NCBI RefSeq assembly: GCF_030817075.1
Contig: NZ_JAUSYU010000001.1
Coordinates: forward strand, 3,985,211-4,049,210
DNA from: Arthrobacter sp. V1I9
GTDB lineage: Bacteria > Actinomycetota > Actinomycetes > Actinomycetales > Micrococcaceae
Direction of reading: 5' to 3'
DNA: 64,000 bases
The notes under the pieces were generated by a model that saw only the letters and a program-made list of their open reading frames with translations, ran no database searches and was not told the DNA's origin. Shown here piece by piece: positions 34,906 to 43,645 of this stretch (its first letter is position 1; each line of letters starts with the position of its first letter). The position numbers and the translations under genes were made by a program.

Positions 34906-35628
34906 ATGCGCCCAGCACATCGCCCTACGTACTTTCTCGCAGCAACCGCCGCAGCGGCGCTGGCCCTCGGCGGCTGCGCGGCAGGCGCGCCGGCGGGGAG
35001 CGGTGACCCGTCCACAGGGGCTGCCGGCCAACCGGCAGCCAGCGCTTCCTCCGCGAGTGCTCCTCCTGCAACCGTGTCCGCTACGACCGTTCCCGTCGCC
35101 ACGACAACCACACCCCCTCCGGCGCCGGCCGGGCTGGCTACCTTCAAGTTCCCTGATGGGCGGCTTTCCTTCGATTATCCGGCGGACTGGCGGGTAGAGG
35201 TTTTCGAGCCATCACAGTCCCCGTACGTCGGGACGGCGACCATATACAACGCCAGCGGTAATGATGTGATCAACATCTATTACGGGACGATCGCCGACAT
35301 CGTGGCGGGCTCCGCCAGCAGGACCGTGCTCGAGACGGACCCGGTACCAGGCTTGGTGGGGCACTTTGTCCCCACGCCCCATTCGTCGTTCTTTGTTGAT
35401 CGCAGTGACGGCGCGGCCCACTACCGGATGGGGCTGACTGCAGGACTGCCCGTCTCGCCTGACGGGAAGGTGCAGGACGGGCTCATTATGCTCGGGGACC
35501 GCGTTCTCACTGCAGATGTGCTGTTCACCGATTCGCCGTTTGCTAACGATGAGGCGGCGAAAGACTGGTACTGGGGGGTTGAAGGCCGAACCCTGAAGGC
35601 GATACTGATGAGCGTCTCCTACCGTTGA
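34906..35628 (+). CDS. Hypothetical secreted lipoprotein
   Basis: 240 aa. It has a lipoprotein signal 'YFLAATAAAALALGGC' with Cys 24 as lipobox residue. A Ser/Ala/Thr/Pro-rich linker leads to a domain 'FKFPDGRLSFDYPADWRVEVFEP', similar to the PsbP/LpqN-like fold of actinobacterial lipoproteins. ATG 34906 is chosen because AAAGG precedes it and it places the signal peptide at the N-terminus. It stands between jetC and the iron operon, with its own upstream region. Function unknown. Confidence 0.78.
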   Translation: MRPAHRPTYFLAATAAAALALGGCAAGAPAGSGDPSTGAAGQPAASASSASAPPATVSATTVPVATTTTPPPAPAGLATFKFPDGRLSFDYPADWRVEVFEPSQSPYVGTATIYNASGNDVINIYYGTIADIVAGSASRTVLETDPVPGLVGHFVPTPHSSFFVDRSDGAAHYRMGLTAGLPVSPDGKVQDGLIMLGDRVLTADVLFTDSPFANDEAAKDWYWGVEGRTLKAILMSVSYR

Positions 35629-35706
35629 CCCGGCAGTTGGGAGGCCCTCCTCTTGTGTCCTTCGTCACGAGGGGGAATAAGTTACGGAAACCTTGCGTAA
35701 TGGACG

Positions 35707-35725
35707 CGAGGGTAGGCTAGCCTTA
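35707..35725 (+). promoter_or_regulatory. DtxR/IdeR-like iron box upstream of siderophore operon
   Basis: The sequence around GTAGGCTAGCCTTA matches the actinobacterial iron-box consensus TTAGGTTAGGCTAACCTAA at 14 of 19 positions by eye, including the GGCT core. It ends about 32 nt before the binding-protein start, consistent with iron-dependent repression of the uptake operon. Confidence 0.75.
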
Positions 35726-35757
35726 CTTGAGTTCGCTTCATTCACTTAAGGAGTTCC

Positions 35758-36861
35758 GTGACTTCCCCCCTCTTCTCTGGGCCCGGCGCCACCCGCCGAA
35801 CGCTGTTCAAATCAGCAGGCAAGGCCACGGCCGTTCTGGCCGCCGCTGCGCTCACCCTTTCGGCCTGTGCCACGGGCCCCGCGTCCTCCAACACCGACGC
35901 CAGTGCTCCCAGTTCCAGCAGCCCGCAGTTCCCGGTGACCATCGAGCACGTGTTCGGCAAAACCACCATCGAGAAACAGCCCACGCGGGTAGCCACCGTC
36001 TCCTGGGTCAATGACGACGTCGCCATTGCCCTTGGTGTTGTACCGGTGGGCGTTCCCAAGGTTGAGTGGGGCGGCAACGACCAAGGCTCCACCCCCTGGA
36101 AGGACGCGGCCCTAGAAAAGCTCGGTGCCGGCGCCGGCTCCGACAAGGCCCCGGTTCAGTACTCCGAGACAGACGGCATCAACTTCACCGAAATCGCCAA
36201 GCTCACCCCGGACGTTATCCTCGCGGCATACTCGGGCCTCACCGAAGAGGACTACAAGAAGCTCAGCGAGATTGCTCCCGTGGTTGCCCACCCGGAACTG
36301 GCCTACGGCACCCCGTGGCAGGAGTCCACATCCATTATCGGCAAGGCTCTCGGCAAGGACGCGGAAGCCACCAAACTGATCTCGGACACCGAGGCCACCA
36401 TCAAGGACAAGGTGTCCAAGTACCCGCAGATCGAGGGCAAGAGCTTCATCTACGGCAACCTCGAGCCCGCCAAAGGTGACGGCGTCAACGTCTACACCGC
36501 CAACGACAACCGTCCCCGCTTCCTTTCCGGTATTGGCATGAAGCTGGCTCCGGTGGTTGAAGACAGGTCCAAGGGCTCCGAGGAGTTCTTCATCGCGTGG
36601 TCCGCGGAAAAGGCCAACGAGCTTGAGTCCGACGTCTTCGTGACCTGGGTTCCGGACGCTTCCACCGCTGCCGCCATCAAGGCCGACCCGCTGCTCAGCC
36701 AGATCCCGGCCATCAAGAACGGCGCACTGGTTGCCGATTCGGACAACACCCTGACGCTGTCCATCTCCGCCGCCTCCCCGCTGAGCCTGCCGTGGTCCCT
36801 TGACACGTTCCTGCCGCAGCTTGCGAGCGCAGCGGATAAAGTCACCGGCGCAGAGAAGTAA
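35758..36861 (+). CDS. Fe(III)-siderophore ABC transporter substrate-binding lipoprotein
   Basis: 367 aa. The signal 'TRRTLFKSAGKATAVLAAAALTLSACATG' combines a twin arginine with a lipobox Cys. The FecB/TroA-like fold is recognisable by 'VTIEHVFGKTTIEKQPTRVATVSW' at the start and 'LTPDVILAAYSGLTEEDYKKLSEIAPVV' in the hinge region. It should capture ferric siderophores outside the membrane and deliver them to the two permeases downstream. GTG 35758 has AAGGAG at ideal spacing. An iron box lies upstream. It is first of five same-strand genes with short gaps or overlaps. Confidence 0.93.
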   Translation: MTSPLFSGPGATRRTLFKSAGKATAVLAAAALTLSACATGPASSNTDASAPSSSSPQFPVTIEHVFGKTTIEKQPTRVATVSWVNDDVAIALGVVPVGVPKVEWGGNDQGSTPWKDAALEKLGAGAGSDKAPVQYSETDGINFTEIAKLTPDVILAAYSGLTEEDYKKLSEIAPVVAHPELAYGTPWQESTSIIGKALGKDAEATKLISDTEATIKDKVSKYPQIEGKSFIYGNLEPAKGDGVNVYTANDNRPRFLSGIGMKLAPVVEDRSKGSEEFFIAWSAEKANELESDVFVTWVPDASTAAAIKADPLLSQIPAIKNGALVADSDNTLTLSISAASPLSLPWSLDTFLPQLASAADKVTGAEK

Positions 36862-36871
36862 GCACCTTTCC

Positions 36872-37963
36872 ATGACGCACAGTACGACGACGGCGGCCTC
36901 CGGGCAGGGGGTTGCCGGCACCACGGTGCCGGCAAAGGAACCTGTTGGTCCTTCCCGCGGCCGCGCTTTCGGGGGGAAGCGCGCCGCCTGGCTGCTGGCC
37001 GCCGTCGTTGTACTAGCGCTGTTGGCCGGGGCATCCCTTGCCATCGGGGCCCGGGGCCTTCCTCTGGGCACCGTGTGGGACGCACTCACGCAGTTTGATC
37101 CGGCGAACGGTGACCATGCTGTGGTCCACGCCCGCATCCCGCGCACCGTCCTTGGCCTCCTGGCCGGCGGTGCGCTGGGCCTTGCGGGCGCAGCCATGCA
37201 GGGAGTGGCCCGCAATCCGCTGGCCGATCCCGGGATCATGGGCGTCAACGCCGGTGCTGCGCTGGCCGTGGTCACCGGCATCTATGTCTTCGGCATCGCC
37301 ACGTTCTCCGGCTACGTCTGGTTCGCCTTCATCGGAGCAGCAGCCGCCGCCGTCGTGGTGTACCTCATCGCGTCCCTGGGCAGGGACGGCGCCACCCCGG
37401 TCAAGCTCGCCTTGGCGGGTGCCGCGCTCAACGCGGGCCTGTACTCCCTGATGAACGTCATCCTGGTTTCCAGCCAGGACACCCTGGACCGCTTCCGCTT
37501 CTGGCAGGTGGGCGGGATCGCCGGGCGCGACTGGTCCGTGATTCTGTCCGGACTCCCGTTCCTGGCCGCCGGCGCACTCATCGTGCTCCTGACCGGGCGC
37601 ATCCTCAACAGCCTGGCTCTTGGTGACGACATCGCCCGCGGTCTCGGCCAGCGCGTTGGCCTGGTCCGCGGCATCACCGCCCTCGGAATCGTGCTGCTGT
37701 GCGGTTCCGCCACCGCTCTTGCCGGCCCCATCGCTTTTGTGGGCCTGGTCATCCCTCACGCGGTCCGTTTCCTTACCGGCCCCGACTACCGCTGGATACT
37801 GCCCTTCTCACTGGTCCTGGCGCCGGTGCTGCTCCTCGGCGCGGACATCATCGGCCGCGTGGTGCTCCTGCCCGGCGAAGTCCCGGCCGGCATCATGACC
37901 GCCCTGGTCGGGGCACCTGTCTTCGTCTGGCTGATCCGCCGGGGCAAGGGGGCCGGGCTGTGA
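36872..37963 (+). CDS. Iron-siderophore ABC permease (FecCD family), first subunit
   Basis: 363 aa, about nine to ten TMs. FecCD markers: 'RIPRTVLGLLAGGALGLAGAAMQGVARNPLADPGIMGVNAGAAL' region, 'GDDIARGLGQRVGLVRGI' (the coupling helix with the ATPase) and 'AGPIAFVGLVIPHAVRFLTGPD'. ATG 36872 is 10 nt after the binding-protein stop. The stop overlaps the next permease start as GTGA. It forms the heterodimeric channel with the following gene. Confidence 0.93.
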   Translation: MTHSTTTAASGQGVAGTTVPAKEPVGPSRGRAFGGKRAAWLLAAVVVLALLAGASLAIGARGLPLGTVWDALTQFDPANGDHAVVHARIPRTVLGLLAGGALGLAGAAMQGVARNPLADPGIMGVNAGAALAVVTGIYVFGIATFSGYVWFAFIGAAAAAVVVYLIASLGRDGATPVKLALAGAALNAGLYSLMNVILVSSQDTLDRFRFWQVGGIAGRDWSVILSGLPFLAAGALIVLLTGRILNSLALGDDIARGLGQRVGLVRGITALGIVLLCGSATALAGPIAFVGLVIPHAVRFLTGPDYRWILPFSLVLAPVLLLGADIIGRVVLLPGEVPAGIMTALVGAPVFVWLIRRGKGAGL

Positions 37964-39072
37964 CGCTCGCATCGAAAAACACCGTTGCGCTATCAGATTT
38001 GGCTGCTAAAACAGGGTCTAAAGGACCAAAAGTGATAGGGCAACGCCGCGGCCTGCACCTGAACCGGACCGCTTTCCTTGCCGCCGCCGTCGTGGTCCTG
38101 TTCGCCGTGTCTGTCCTGCTGGGCAGCTACACCGTGACCATCCCGGACTTCTTCAAGATCCTCTTCGCGCACCTGACCGGCGGCGAAAAGATACCCGGCG
38201 CCAGCTTCATCGTGATGGAGAGCAAGCTGCCGCGGGCGGTCATCGGCACCATGATCGGCCTCGCGTTTGGACTGGCGGGTGCCCTGTTCCAGACCATGCT
38301 GCGCAACCCGCTGGCCAGCCCGGACGTCATCGGAATCAGTTACGGCGCCAGCGCTGCCGCCGTGGTGGCCATTGTGATCTTCGGTGCCTCGGGCGCGGTG
38401 GTCTCCGGAGCTGCCCTCGCCGGCGCGCTCGGTGTGGCAGCCATCATCTACGCCATCTCCAGCGGTGCCATTCGCGGAACCGGCCGCGGCGATGCGGCCG
38501 GTAACCGGCTCATCCTGGCCGGGGTTGGAATCGCCGCGGCACTGCATGCGGTGGTCAACTTCCTGATGACCCGGGCGGACATCCGCACCGCGGCCGACGC
38601 CCTCGTCTGGCTCAACGGGTCCCTGAACTCCGCCAGCTGGGACCGCGCAGGGGTCCTCGCAGTCGCCCTCGCAGTCCTGCTCCCCGCCGCGGTTGCCATC
38701 GCCGGGCCCCTGCGCATCCTGGAACTCGGCCCCGACGCCGCCGCCGGGCTGGGCATCCGGGTGGGTGCCACGCGCCTGGCGCTGGTGATCATCGCCGTGT
38801 CCCTGGCAGCAGTCGCGACGGCGGCAGCCGGCCCGGTCTCGTTCGTCGCCTTCCTGGCCGGTCCGATCGCCCGCCGCTTTACCGGCAAAGCCAGCCTCCC
38901 GGCGTCGGCCCTGGTTGGTGCCGTTATTGTCCTGGCCGCGGACTACGCCGCCGTCAACCTTGCACCCCTGCTGCTGGACGGCACGGTGTTGCCGGTGGGC
39001 GTCATCACCGGCGCCCTCGGTGCCCCGTTCCTGCTGTGGCTCCTGGTCACGGCCAACCGAAAGGATGCCTGA
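37960..39072 (+). CDS. Iron-siderophore ABC permease (FecCD family), second subunit
   Basis: 370 aa. A longer hydrophilic N-terminus is followed by 'LPRAVIGTMIGLAFGLAGALFQTMLRNPLASPDVIGISYGASA', the classic FecCD opening. 'LGPDAAAGLGIRVGATRLAL' is the coupling helix and 'AGPVSFVAFLAGPIARRFTG' the last conserved loop. GTG 37960 overlaps the stop of the first permease by 4 nt, so synthesis is coupled for a 1:1 heterodimer. Confidence 0.92.
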   Translation: MTLASKNTVALSDLAAKTGSKGPKVIGQRRGLHLNRTAFLAAAVVVLFAVSVLLGSYTVTIPDFFKILFAHLTGGEKIPGASFIVMESKLPRAVIGTMIGLAFGLAGALFQTMLRNPLASPDVIGISYGASAAAVVAIVIFGASGAVVSGAALAGALGVAAIIYAISSGAIRGTGRGDAAGNRLILAGVGIAAALHAVVNFLMTRADIRTAADALVWLNGSLNSASWDRAGVLAVALAVLLPAAVAIAGPLRILELGPDAAAGLGIRVGATRLALVIIAVSLAAVATAAAGPVSFVAFLAGPIARRFTGKASLPASALVGAVIVLAADYAAVNLAPLLLDGTVLPVGVITGALGAPFLLWLLVTANRKDA

Positions 39073-39073
39073 C

Positions 39074-39901
39074 GTGGCAGTTCTCAACGCCAAGGACCTG
39101 ACGCTGAAATACGATCGGCGCTGCGTGGTGGACGGGCTTACCGCCGAGATCCCCGAAGGCAAGGTGACCATGATCGTAGGCGCCAACGCCTGCGGGAAGT
39201 CAACCCTCCTCCGCGGCCTGTCCCGGCTCCTTAAGCCCGCGGCCGGCGTCGTGACCTTGGACGGCAAGGACATCCATGCCATTCCGGCGCGGGAACTGGC
39301 CCGCACCCTTGGCCTGCTCCCGCAGCACCCCACCGCTCCTGACGGCATCGTTGTCCGCGACCTCGTGGGCCGCGGCCGCTACCCGCACCAAGGGTTCTTC
39401 CGCAGCTGGAGGGAGGGGGACTTGTCCCCACATGATCTCGCCGTGCAGCACGCGCTGGAAGCCACCGAGACGCTGGACCTTGCCGAGCGGAACGTGGACG
39501 AACTCTCGGGCGGGCAGCGGCAGCGTGTCTGGATCGCCATGGCCCTCGCACAGGAAACTGACGTCCTGCTGCTGGACGAGCCGACCACGTATCTTGACCT
39601 GGCGCACCAGGTGGAGGTCCTGGACCTCGTGACGGACCTGAACCGCCAACGCGGCACCACCGTGGCCATCGTCCTGCACGACCTGAACCTCGCCGCCCGC
39701 TACGCGGACAACGTGATTGCCATGAAGGGCGGCGCCGTGGTTGCAGTCGGCGCGCCGCAGGAGGTAGTCACCGAGGGACTGGTCCGCAACGTCTTCGGCC
39801 TCGAGTCCCGCGTCATCCCGGATCCCGTTTCCGGGACCCCATTGATCATTCCCATCGGCCGACACCACGTCCCCGCCAACGAACTGGAGCTCGTTTCATG
39901 A
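39074..39901 (+). CDS. Iron-siderophore ABC transporter ATP-binding protein
   Basis: 275 aa. Walker A 'GANACGKST', ABC signature 'LSGGQRQRVW', Walker B 'DVLLLDEPTTYLDL' and H-loop 'IVLHDLNLAARYAD' are all intact; this is a FepC-type ATPase. AAAGGA lies 8 nt before GTG 39074, which I prefer; in-frame ATG 39065, overlapping the permease stop, is the alternative. The stop overlaps the next gene by 4 nt. Confidence 0.93.
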   Translation: MAVLNAKDLTLKYDRRCVVDGLTAEIPEGKVTMIVGANACGKSTLLRGLSRLLKPAAGVVTLDGKDIHAIPARELARTLGLLPQHPTAPDGIVVRDLVGRGRYPHQGFFRSWREGDLSPHDLAVQHALEATETLDLAERNVDELSGGQRQRVWIAMALAQETDVLLLDEPTTYLDLAHQVEVLDLVTDLNRQRGTTVAIVLHDLNLAARYADNVIAMKGGAVVAVGAPQEVVTEGLVRNVFGLESRVIPDPVSGTPLIIPIGRHHVPANELELVS

Positions 39902-40944
39902 AGACACGCGATATTGCCGCAGCCTCCACCGAGCCGATGACCCTCGCGTTTGAGGTCACCGTCTCCTCGGTGCAGGAACTTAGCCCCAACTTCCGCAGGA
40001 TCACCTTCGGCGGGTACTCGCTGCGGGACTTCGGCGTCAACGGGGACACCCTCGACCTTCGGATCAAACTCATGATCCCGTCCCTCGCGGCAGACGGCAC
40101 CCCGCTGCCGCTGCCCGTCTTCGAAATGAGCACGTCCGGCTGGTACCGGGAATGGCTGGCCATGGACCCGGCGGTCCGCGGCTCCATGCGGACCTACACC
40201 GTCCGCCAGGCCCGTTTGGACACCGTCTACCCTGAAATCGACGTCGACTTCGTGATGCACTTCGACAGCCAGGGCCACGGCGGTCCCGCCGCCAACTGGG
40301 CCCTCAACGCCAAGCCCGGGGACGCGCTTACCCTGATCGGCCCCAACAACCGCGCCGCGCAATGCGCCACCGCGGAGGCCTACGGCGGCGTCGAATGGCG
40401 GCCCGGACTGGCGCAGCGTGTCCTGCTGGCCGGCGACGAGACGGCTATCCCCGCTATCTCCGCCATCCTTGAAAGCCTGCCCGAGTACATGACCGGCCAC
40501 GCGTTCCTGGAAGTCCCCGAAGCAGGCGACTTCCAGGAACTGTCCTCACCTGCGGACATCGAGATCACCTGGCTGGCGCGGGGCGCCGCAATCGGACGGT
40601 CCCGGCCGCACGGGGAACTGCTCCAGGATGCCGTACGGAAGGCAGTCCCGGTGCCCGGATGGGTGGGAATCAAAACGGCCGACGGCGGCGCGGGCCCCGA
40701 GCCGGAGGACGTCAACGTGGACGTGGACATCCTCTGGGAGACTCCCCAGCGGATGGAGACGGCCGAAATCCAGGCCACCAAAAACCCCGACATGCCCGCC
40801 GGAGCCATGCCCTTCTACGCCTGGATCGCCGGCGAGGCCGCCGTCATCAAGGACATGCGGCGGTACCTTGTCCGGGACGTTGGGATTGACCGGAAACAGG
40901 TTGCTTTTATGGGGTACTGGCGGCAGGGCAAAGCCGAGGGCTAG
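39898..40944 (+). CDS. Siderophore-interacting protein (flavin-dependent ferric-siderophore reductase)
   Basis: 348 aa of the ViuB/SIP family. FAD-binding 'MRTYTVRQARLDTVYPEIDVDF' contains the RxYTxR motif. 'PAANWALNAKPGDALTLIGPN' follows, then the NAD(P)-binding C-terminal domain 'VLLAGDETAIPAISAILESL'. 'FYAWIAGEAAVIKDMRRYLV' is the family's terminal signature. It would reduce and release iron from the imported siderophore in the cytoplasm. ATG 39898 overlaps the ATPase stop (ATGA). Confidence 0.92.
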   Translation: MKTRDIAAASTEPMTLAFEVTVSSVQELSPNFRRITFGGYSLRDFGVNGDTLDLRIKLMIPSLAADGTPLPLPVFEMSTSGWYREWLAMDPAVRGSMRTYTVRQARLDTVYPEIDVDFVMHFDSQGHGGPAANWALNAKPGDALTLIGPNNRAAQCATAEAYGGVEWRPGLAQRVLLAGDETAIPAISAILESLPEYMTGHAFLEVPEAGDFQELSSPADIEITWLARGAAIGRSRPHGELLQDAVRKAVPVPGWVGIKTADGGAGPEPEDVNVDVDILWETPQRMETAEIQATKNPDMPAGAMPFYAWIAGEAAVIKDMRRYLVRDVGIDRKQVAFMGYWRQGKAEG

Positions 40945-40994
40945 GTTCCCTGAGCCGGTGTTAGGTGCGTCGTTGCCCGATGCGGCTTCCTGCA

Positions 40995-41089
40995 ACGCTC
41001 GCTCACCTTTTGCCGTCCAAACCCGACGCTCGCTCACCTTTGGCGCTCGAAAGCCAAACGCTCGCTCACCTTTGGCGCTCGAAAGCCAA
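40995..41089. repeat. Tandem 32-bp repeat, two perfect copies and one degenerate
   Basis: The unit begins ACGCTCGCTCACCTTTGGCG. It is present perfectly at 41026-41057 and 41058-41089, with a diverged copy at 40995-41025. It fills the gap between the siderophore reductase and the SGNH hydrolase. Units of this type look like dispersed intergenic repeats of the Arthrobacter group. Confidence 0.75.
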
Positions 41090-41156
41090 ACGCCGTCGCA
41101 CTAACTGTTCATTCCGGCGTCGTGCTTGCTTTTCTTTGGGTGGTTACCGTGGGCTG

Positions 41157-42002
41157 ATGCGTCCTCAACCTTTGCTTCCTGAGTCTGGGCGGCGGGTGTT
41201 TGTTGCTCTGGGGGACTCTTTCACTGAGGGGGTCGGGGACCGTGACGAGCGGTTGCCGAATGGGGTGCGGGGCTGGGCGGACCGGGTGGCGGAAAAACTT
41301 GCCAAGGCGCAGCCCGGATGGCGGTACGCGAACCTTGCGATCAGGAGCAAACGGCTCCGGCACGTCATCGGCGAGCAGCTGGAGCCAGCGCTGGGCATGC
41401 GTCCCACCTTGGTCACGCTCTACGCAGGCGGCAACGACATCCTTGACGTGAAGACGGACATGGCCGTGCTTATGGCCGACTACGAGGGGCTCGTGGCGCA
41501 GCTCGCGGAAACAGGTGCCACGCTGGTGCTTTTCACCGGCTTTGATGTGAAAGTTTCGGCGCTCCTCGAGCCGTTGAAGAGGCGCAACAACTTCTACAAC
41601 GAACAGGTCCGGGCCATTGCGGCCAAGTACGGCGCCGTGCTGGTGGACTACTGGTGCCTGGACGCGTTCCACGACCGCCGGATGTGGGACGCGGACCGCC
41701 TCCACATGTCCAAGGCCGGCCACAAGTACCTGGCAGGCCAAGTGCTGGACCAGCTGGGAGTGCCGCACAAGATCCGGCTCAAAGACTGGGAACCGCCGGC
41801 GAAGCTCAGCCTGCGGGAGTGGGAACAGCACCAGCGCCGCTGGATCCACGACTGGGTCCTGCCGCTGTTCGGCCGAAAACTGCGCGGCGTCACGTTGGGC
41901 GACCAGCTCACCCCGCGGTGGCCGGAACCGGTCAAGGTGCCGCGAAAAGGCGGCCTGAAAAAGGTTGCCGCAAAGCAGCGGGCGGGAAGTGCCGGGTCCT
42001 AG
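41157..42002 (+). CDS. SGNH/GDSL-family hydrolase (paralogue 1)
   Basis: 281 aa. Block I is 'FVALGDSFTEGVGD' with the nucleophile Ser. Block III is 'TLYAGGNDIL' (GxND) and block V is 'WDADRLHMSKAGH' (DxxH). All catalytic blocks of a GDSL esterase/lipase are present. It has no signal peptide. ATG 41157 is chosen because the GDSL block follows; upstream frame is repeat DNA. It closely resembles the gene at 42884. The stop overlaps the convergent YciI stop by 4 nt (CTAG). Confidence 0.88.
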   Translation: MRPQPLLPESGRRVFVALGDSFTEGVGDRDERLPNGVRGWADRVAEKLAKAQPGWRYANLAIRSKRLRHVIGEQLEPALGMRPTLVTLYAGGNDILDVKTDMAVLMADYEGLVAQLAETGATLVLFTGFDVKVSALLEPLKRRNNFYNEQVRAIAAKYGAVLVDYWCLDAFHDRRMWDADRLHMSKAGHKYLAGQVLDQLGVPHKIRLKDWEPPAKLSLREWEQHQRRWIHDWVLPLFGRKLRGVTLGDQLTPRWPEPVKVPRKGGLKKVAAKQRAGSAGS

Positions 42003-42286
42003 CTGTCCAGCAGGTTCTCAAAACCCGATGCAACCCTCGCAGCGTGGAACTCCACAACCTCAAAGTCGGCAACACCATTCGAGTAGAACGGGTCCTGGGC
42101 CAAACTGGCGTCAAGGGTCGCGCGGTCGGCCCGGGAGAGCAACATGCCGCCCGTCCGCGGAACCTTGCGCCCCGCGGCGATGAACACGCCGTCGTCGAAC
42201 GCCTTCTTCAGCCAGGCGATATGCGCATCGTTGTGGAAGTCCACGATGTCCTGGGGAACCCGGTAGCTCAGGGAGACAACATACAT
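41999..42286 (-). CDS. YciI-like protein
   Basis: 95 aa. 'MYVVSLSYRVPQDIVDFHNDAHIAWLKKAFDDGVFIAAGRK' with the His-Asp pair and 'DPFYSNGVADFEVVEF' match the YciI family, a dimeric ferredoxin-like fold of uncertain activity. TAGGCT on the minus strand ends 6 nt before the ATG, suggesting a leaderless mRNA. It is divergent from the MarR-family gene. Confidence 0.87.
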   Translation of the reverse strand: MYVVSLSYRVPQDIVDFHNDAHIAWLKKAFDDGVFIAAGRKVPRTGGMLLSRADRATLDASLAQDPFYSNGVADFEVVEFHAARVASGFENLLDS

Positions 42287-42355
42287 GCGCCCAGCCTACC
42301 GGCGGTACCGCTGCTACTTGAAGGATCAACCGCCCCCTTCTCGTAGAATGGGCAT
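42287..42355. promoter_or_regulatory. Divergent promoter region of YciI-like and MarR genes
   Basis: Only 69 nt separate the two starts. Minus-strand -10 TAGGCT (42293-42298) and plus-strand -10 TAGAAT (42344-42349) each end 6 nt before their ATG. Probable -35 elements fall in the shared centre around TTGAAG (42319). A MarR protein bound here could control both genes. Confidence 0.65.
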
Positions 42356-42835
42356 ATGACCGAACCCCGCTGGCTCTCCGCCGACGAACGCCGTGCCTGG
42401 CTGGCACTGGTAAGCATCAATACGCTCCTGCCGGCGGCCCTCGACACCAAGCTCCACGCAGCGGGGAAACTGTCCCTTTTCGACTACACCGTCCTGGCCA
42501 TGCTGTCTGAGGCGGAGGAGCGGTTCCTGCCGATGAGCGAGCTTGCCGCGCGCAGCAGCGCGTCCTTGTCGCGGCTTTCGCATGTGGTGACCAAACTGCA
42601 GAAGCGCGGATGGGTGGAACGCCGCCCACACCCCCATGATGCCCGCGTCACCACTGCCCACCTCACCGAGGAAGGCATGGCAACCATTGTGGGACTGGCA
42701 CCGGGTCACGTTGAGACCGTTCGGGACCTGTTCCTGGACGCCCTGACTGAGCAGGACGTGTTGGATTTGGCGCGCATCGGCGAAAAGGTTGTGGGCCGAT
42801 TGGACTCCGACCATTGGATCCTGCGGGAAAACTAG
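42356..42835 (+). CDS. MarR-family transcriptional regulator
   Basis: 159 aa. The winged HTH is 'MSELAARSSASLSRLSHVVTKLQKRGWVERRPHPHDARVTTAHLTEEG', with the MarR wing and 'DxRxxxxxLT' motif clear. N- and C-terminal helices form the dimer. No ribosome-binding site precedes ATG 42356; TAGAAT ends 6 nt upstream. It probably regulates itself and the divergent YciI gene. The ligand is unknown. Confidence 0.88.
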   Translation: MTEPRWLSADERRAWLALVSINTLLPAALDTKLHAAGKLSLFDYTVLAMLSEAEERFLPMSELAARSSASLSRLSHVVTKLQKRGWVERRPHPHDARVTTAHLTEEGMATIVGLAPGHVETVRDLFLDALTEQDVLDLARIGEKVVGRLDSDHWILREN

Positions 42836-42883
42836 GCACCGTCCGGTTGGTTTGCTCCCGGCAACTGATGGCAAACTGGCCGA

Positions 42884-43645
42884 ATGGATTTCACTACCCG
42901 GTTCGTGGCCCTTGGTGACTCTTTCACCGAAGGCGTGGGCGACGACGATCCCACCCGTCCCAACGGTGTCCGCGGCTGGGCGGACCGCGTGGCCGAACAG
43001 CTGGGCGCCGTTGACCCCGGCTTCGGGTACGCGAACCTCGCCATCCGCGGAAGGAAACTCCGCCAGATTCTGGCTGAGCAGGTAGACGCCGCCGTCGAAC
43101 TTCAACCCACCTTGGTGAGCATTTACGCGGGCGCCAACGATATCCTCCGCCCGAGGATCGACATTGACGAGCTTCTGGTGGAGTACGACGGCGCCATCGC
43201 CAAACTGCGCGCCACCGGCGCCACTGTAGTCATGTTTACCGGCTTCGACTCCAGGGGATCGAAGGTCTTCAGTACCACCCGCGGGCGCACGGCCATTTAC
43301 AACGAACTGGTCCGCGGGATCGCCGGCGATCATGGCGCTTTGCTGGTGGACTACTGGCGCTTCAGCGAGTACTACGACTGGGGCATGTGGGCGCAGGACA
43401 GGATGCACATGTCCGCCGCGGGGCACGCCAACATGGCCAACCGTGTGCTGGACGTCCTGGAACATGACCACTCCCTTGAGGTTCCGCCGATGACGCCTGT
43501 ACCTGAGCTCAGCCGGATGGAGGCCGTCCGCGCGAACGCCCGTTGGGTGCGGGAGTTCGCGGGCCCGTGGGTTGTCCGCCGTGTTACGGGGAAGTCCTCT
43601 GGCGACGGCCTGAAGCCGAAGTACTCCCAGTTCACCAAGCTCTAA
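42884..43645 (+). CDS. SGNH/GDSL-family hydrolase (paralogue 2)
   Basis: 253 aa. 'FVALGDSFTEGVGDDDPTRPNGVRGWADRVAEQLG' nearly repeats the N-terminus of the hydrolase at 41157, and both share 'YANLAIR', 'YAGANDIL' and 'ATVVMFTGFD'. Block V is 'WAQDRMHMSAAGHANMA'. The catalytic Ser/Asp/His set is intact and there is no signal peptide. The pair probably arose by duplication, with the MarR/YciI genes now between them. Confidence 0.88.
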   Translation: MDFTTRFVALGDSFTEGVGDDDPTRPNGVRGWADRVAEQLGAVDPGFGYANLAIRGRKLRQILAEQVDAAVELQPTLVSIYAGANDILRPRIDIDELLVEYDGAIAKLRATGATVVMFTGFDSRGSKVFSTTRGRTAIYNELVRGIAGDHGALLVDYWRFSEYYDWGMWAQDRMHMSAAGHANMANRVLDVLEHDHSLEVPPMTPVPELSRMEAVRANARWVREFAGPWVVRRVTGKSSGDGLKPKYSQFTKL

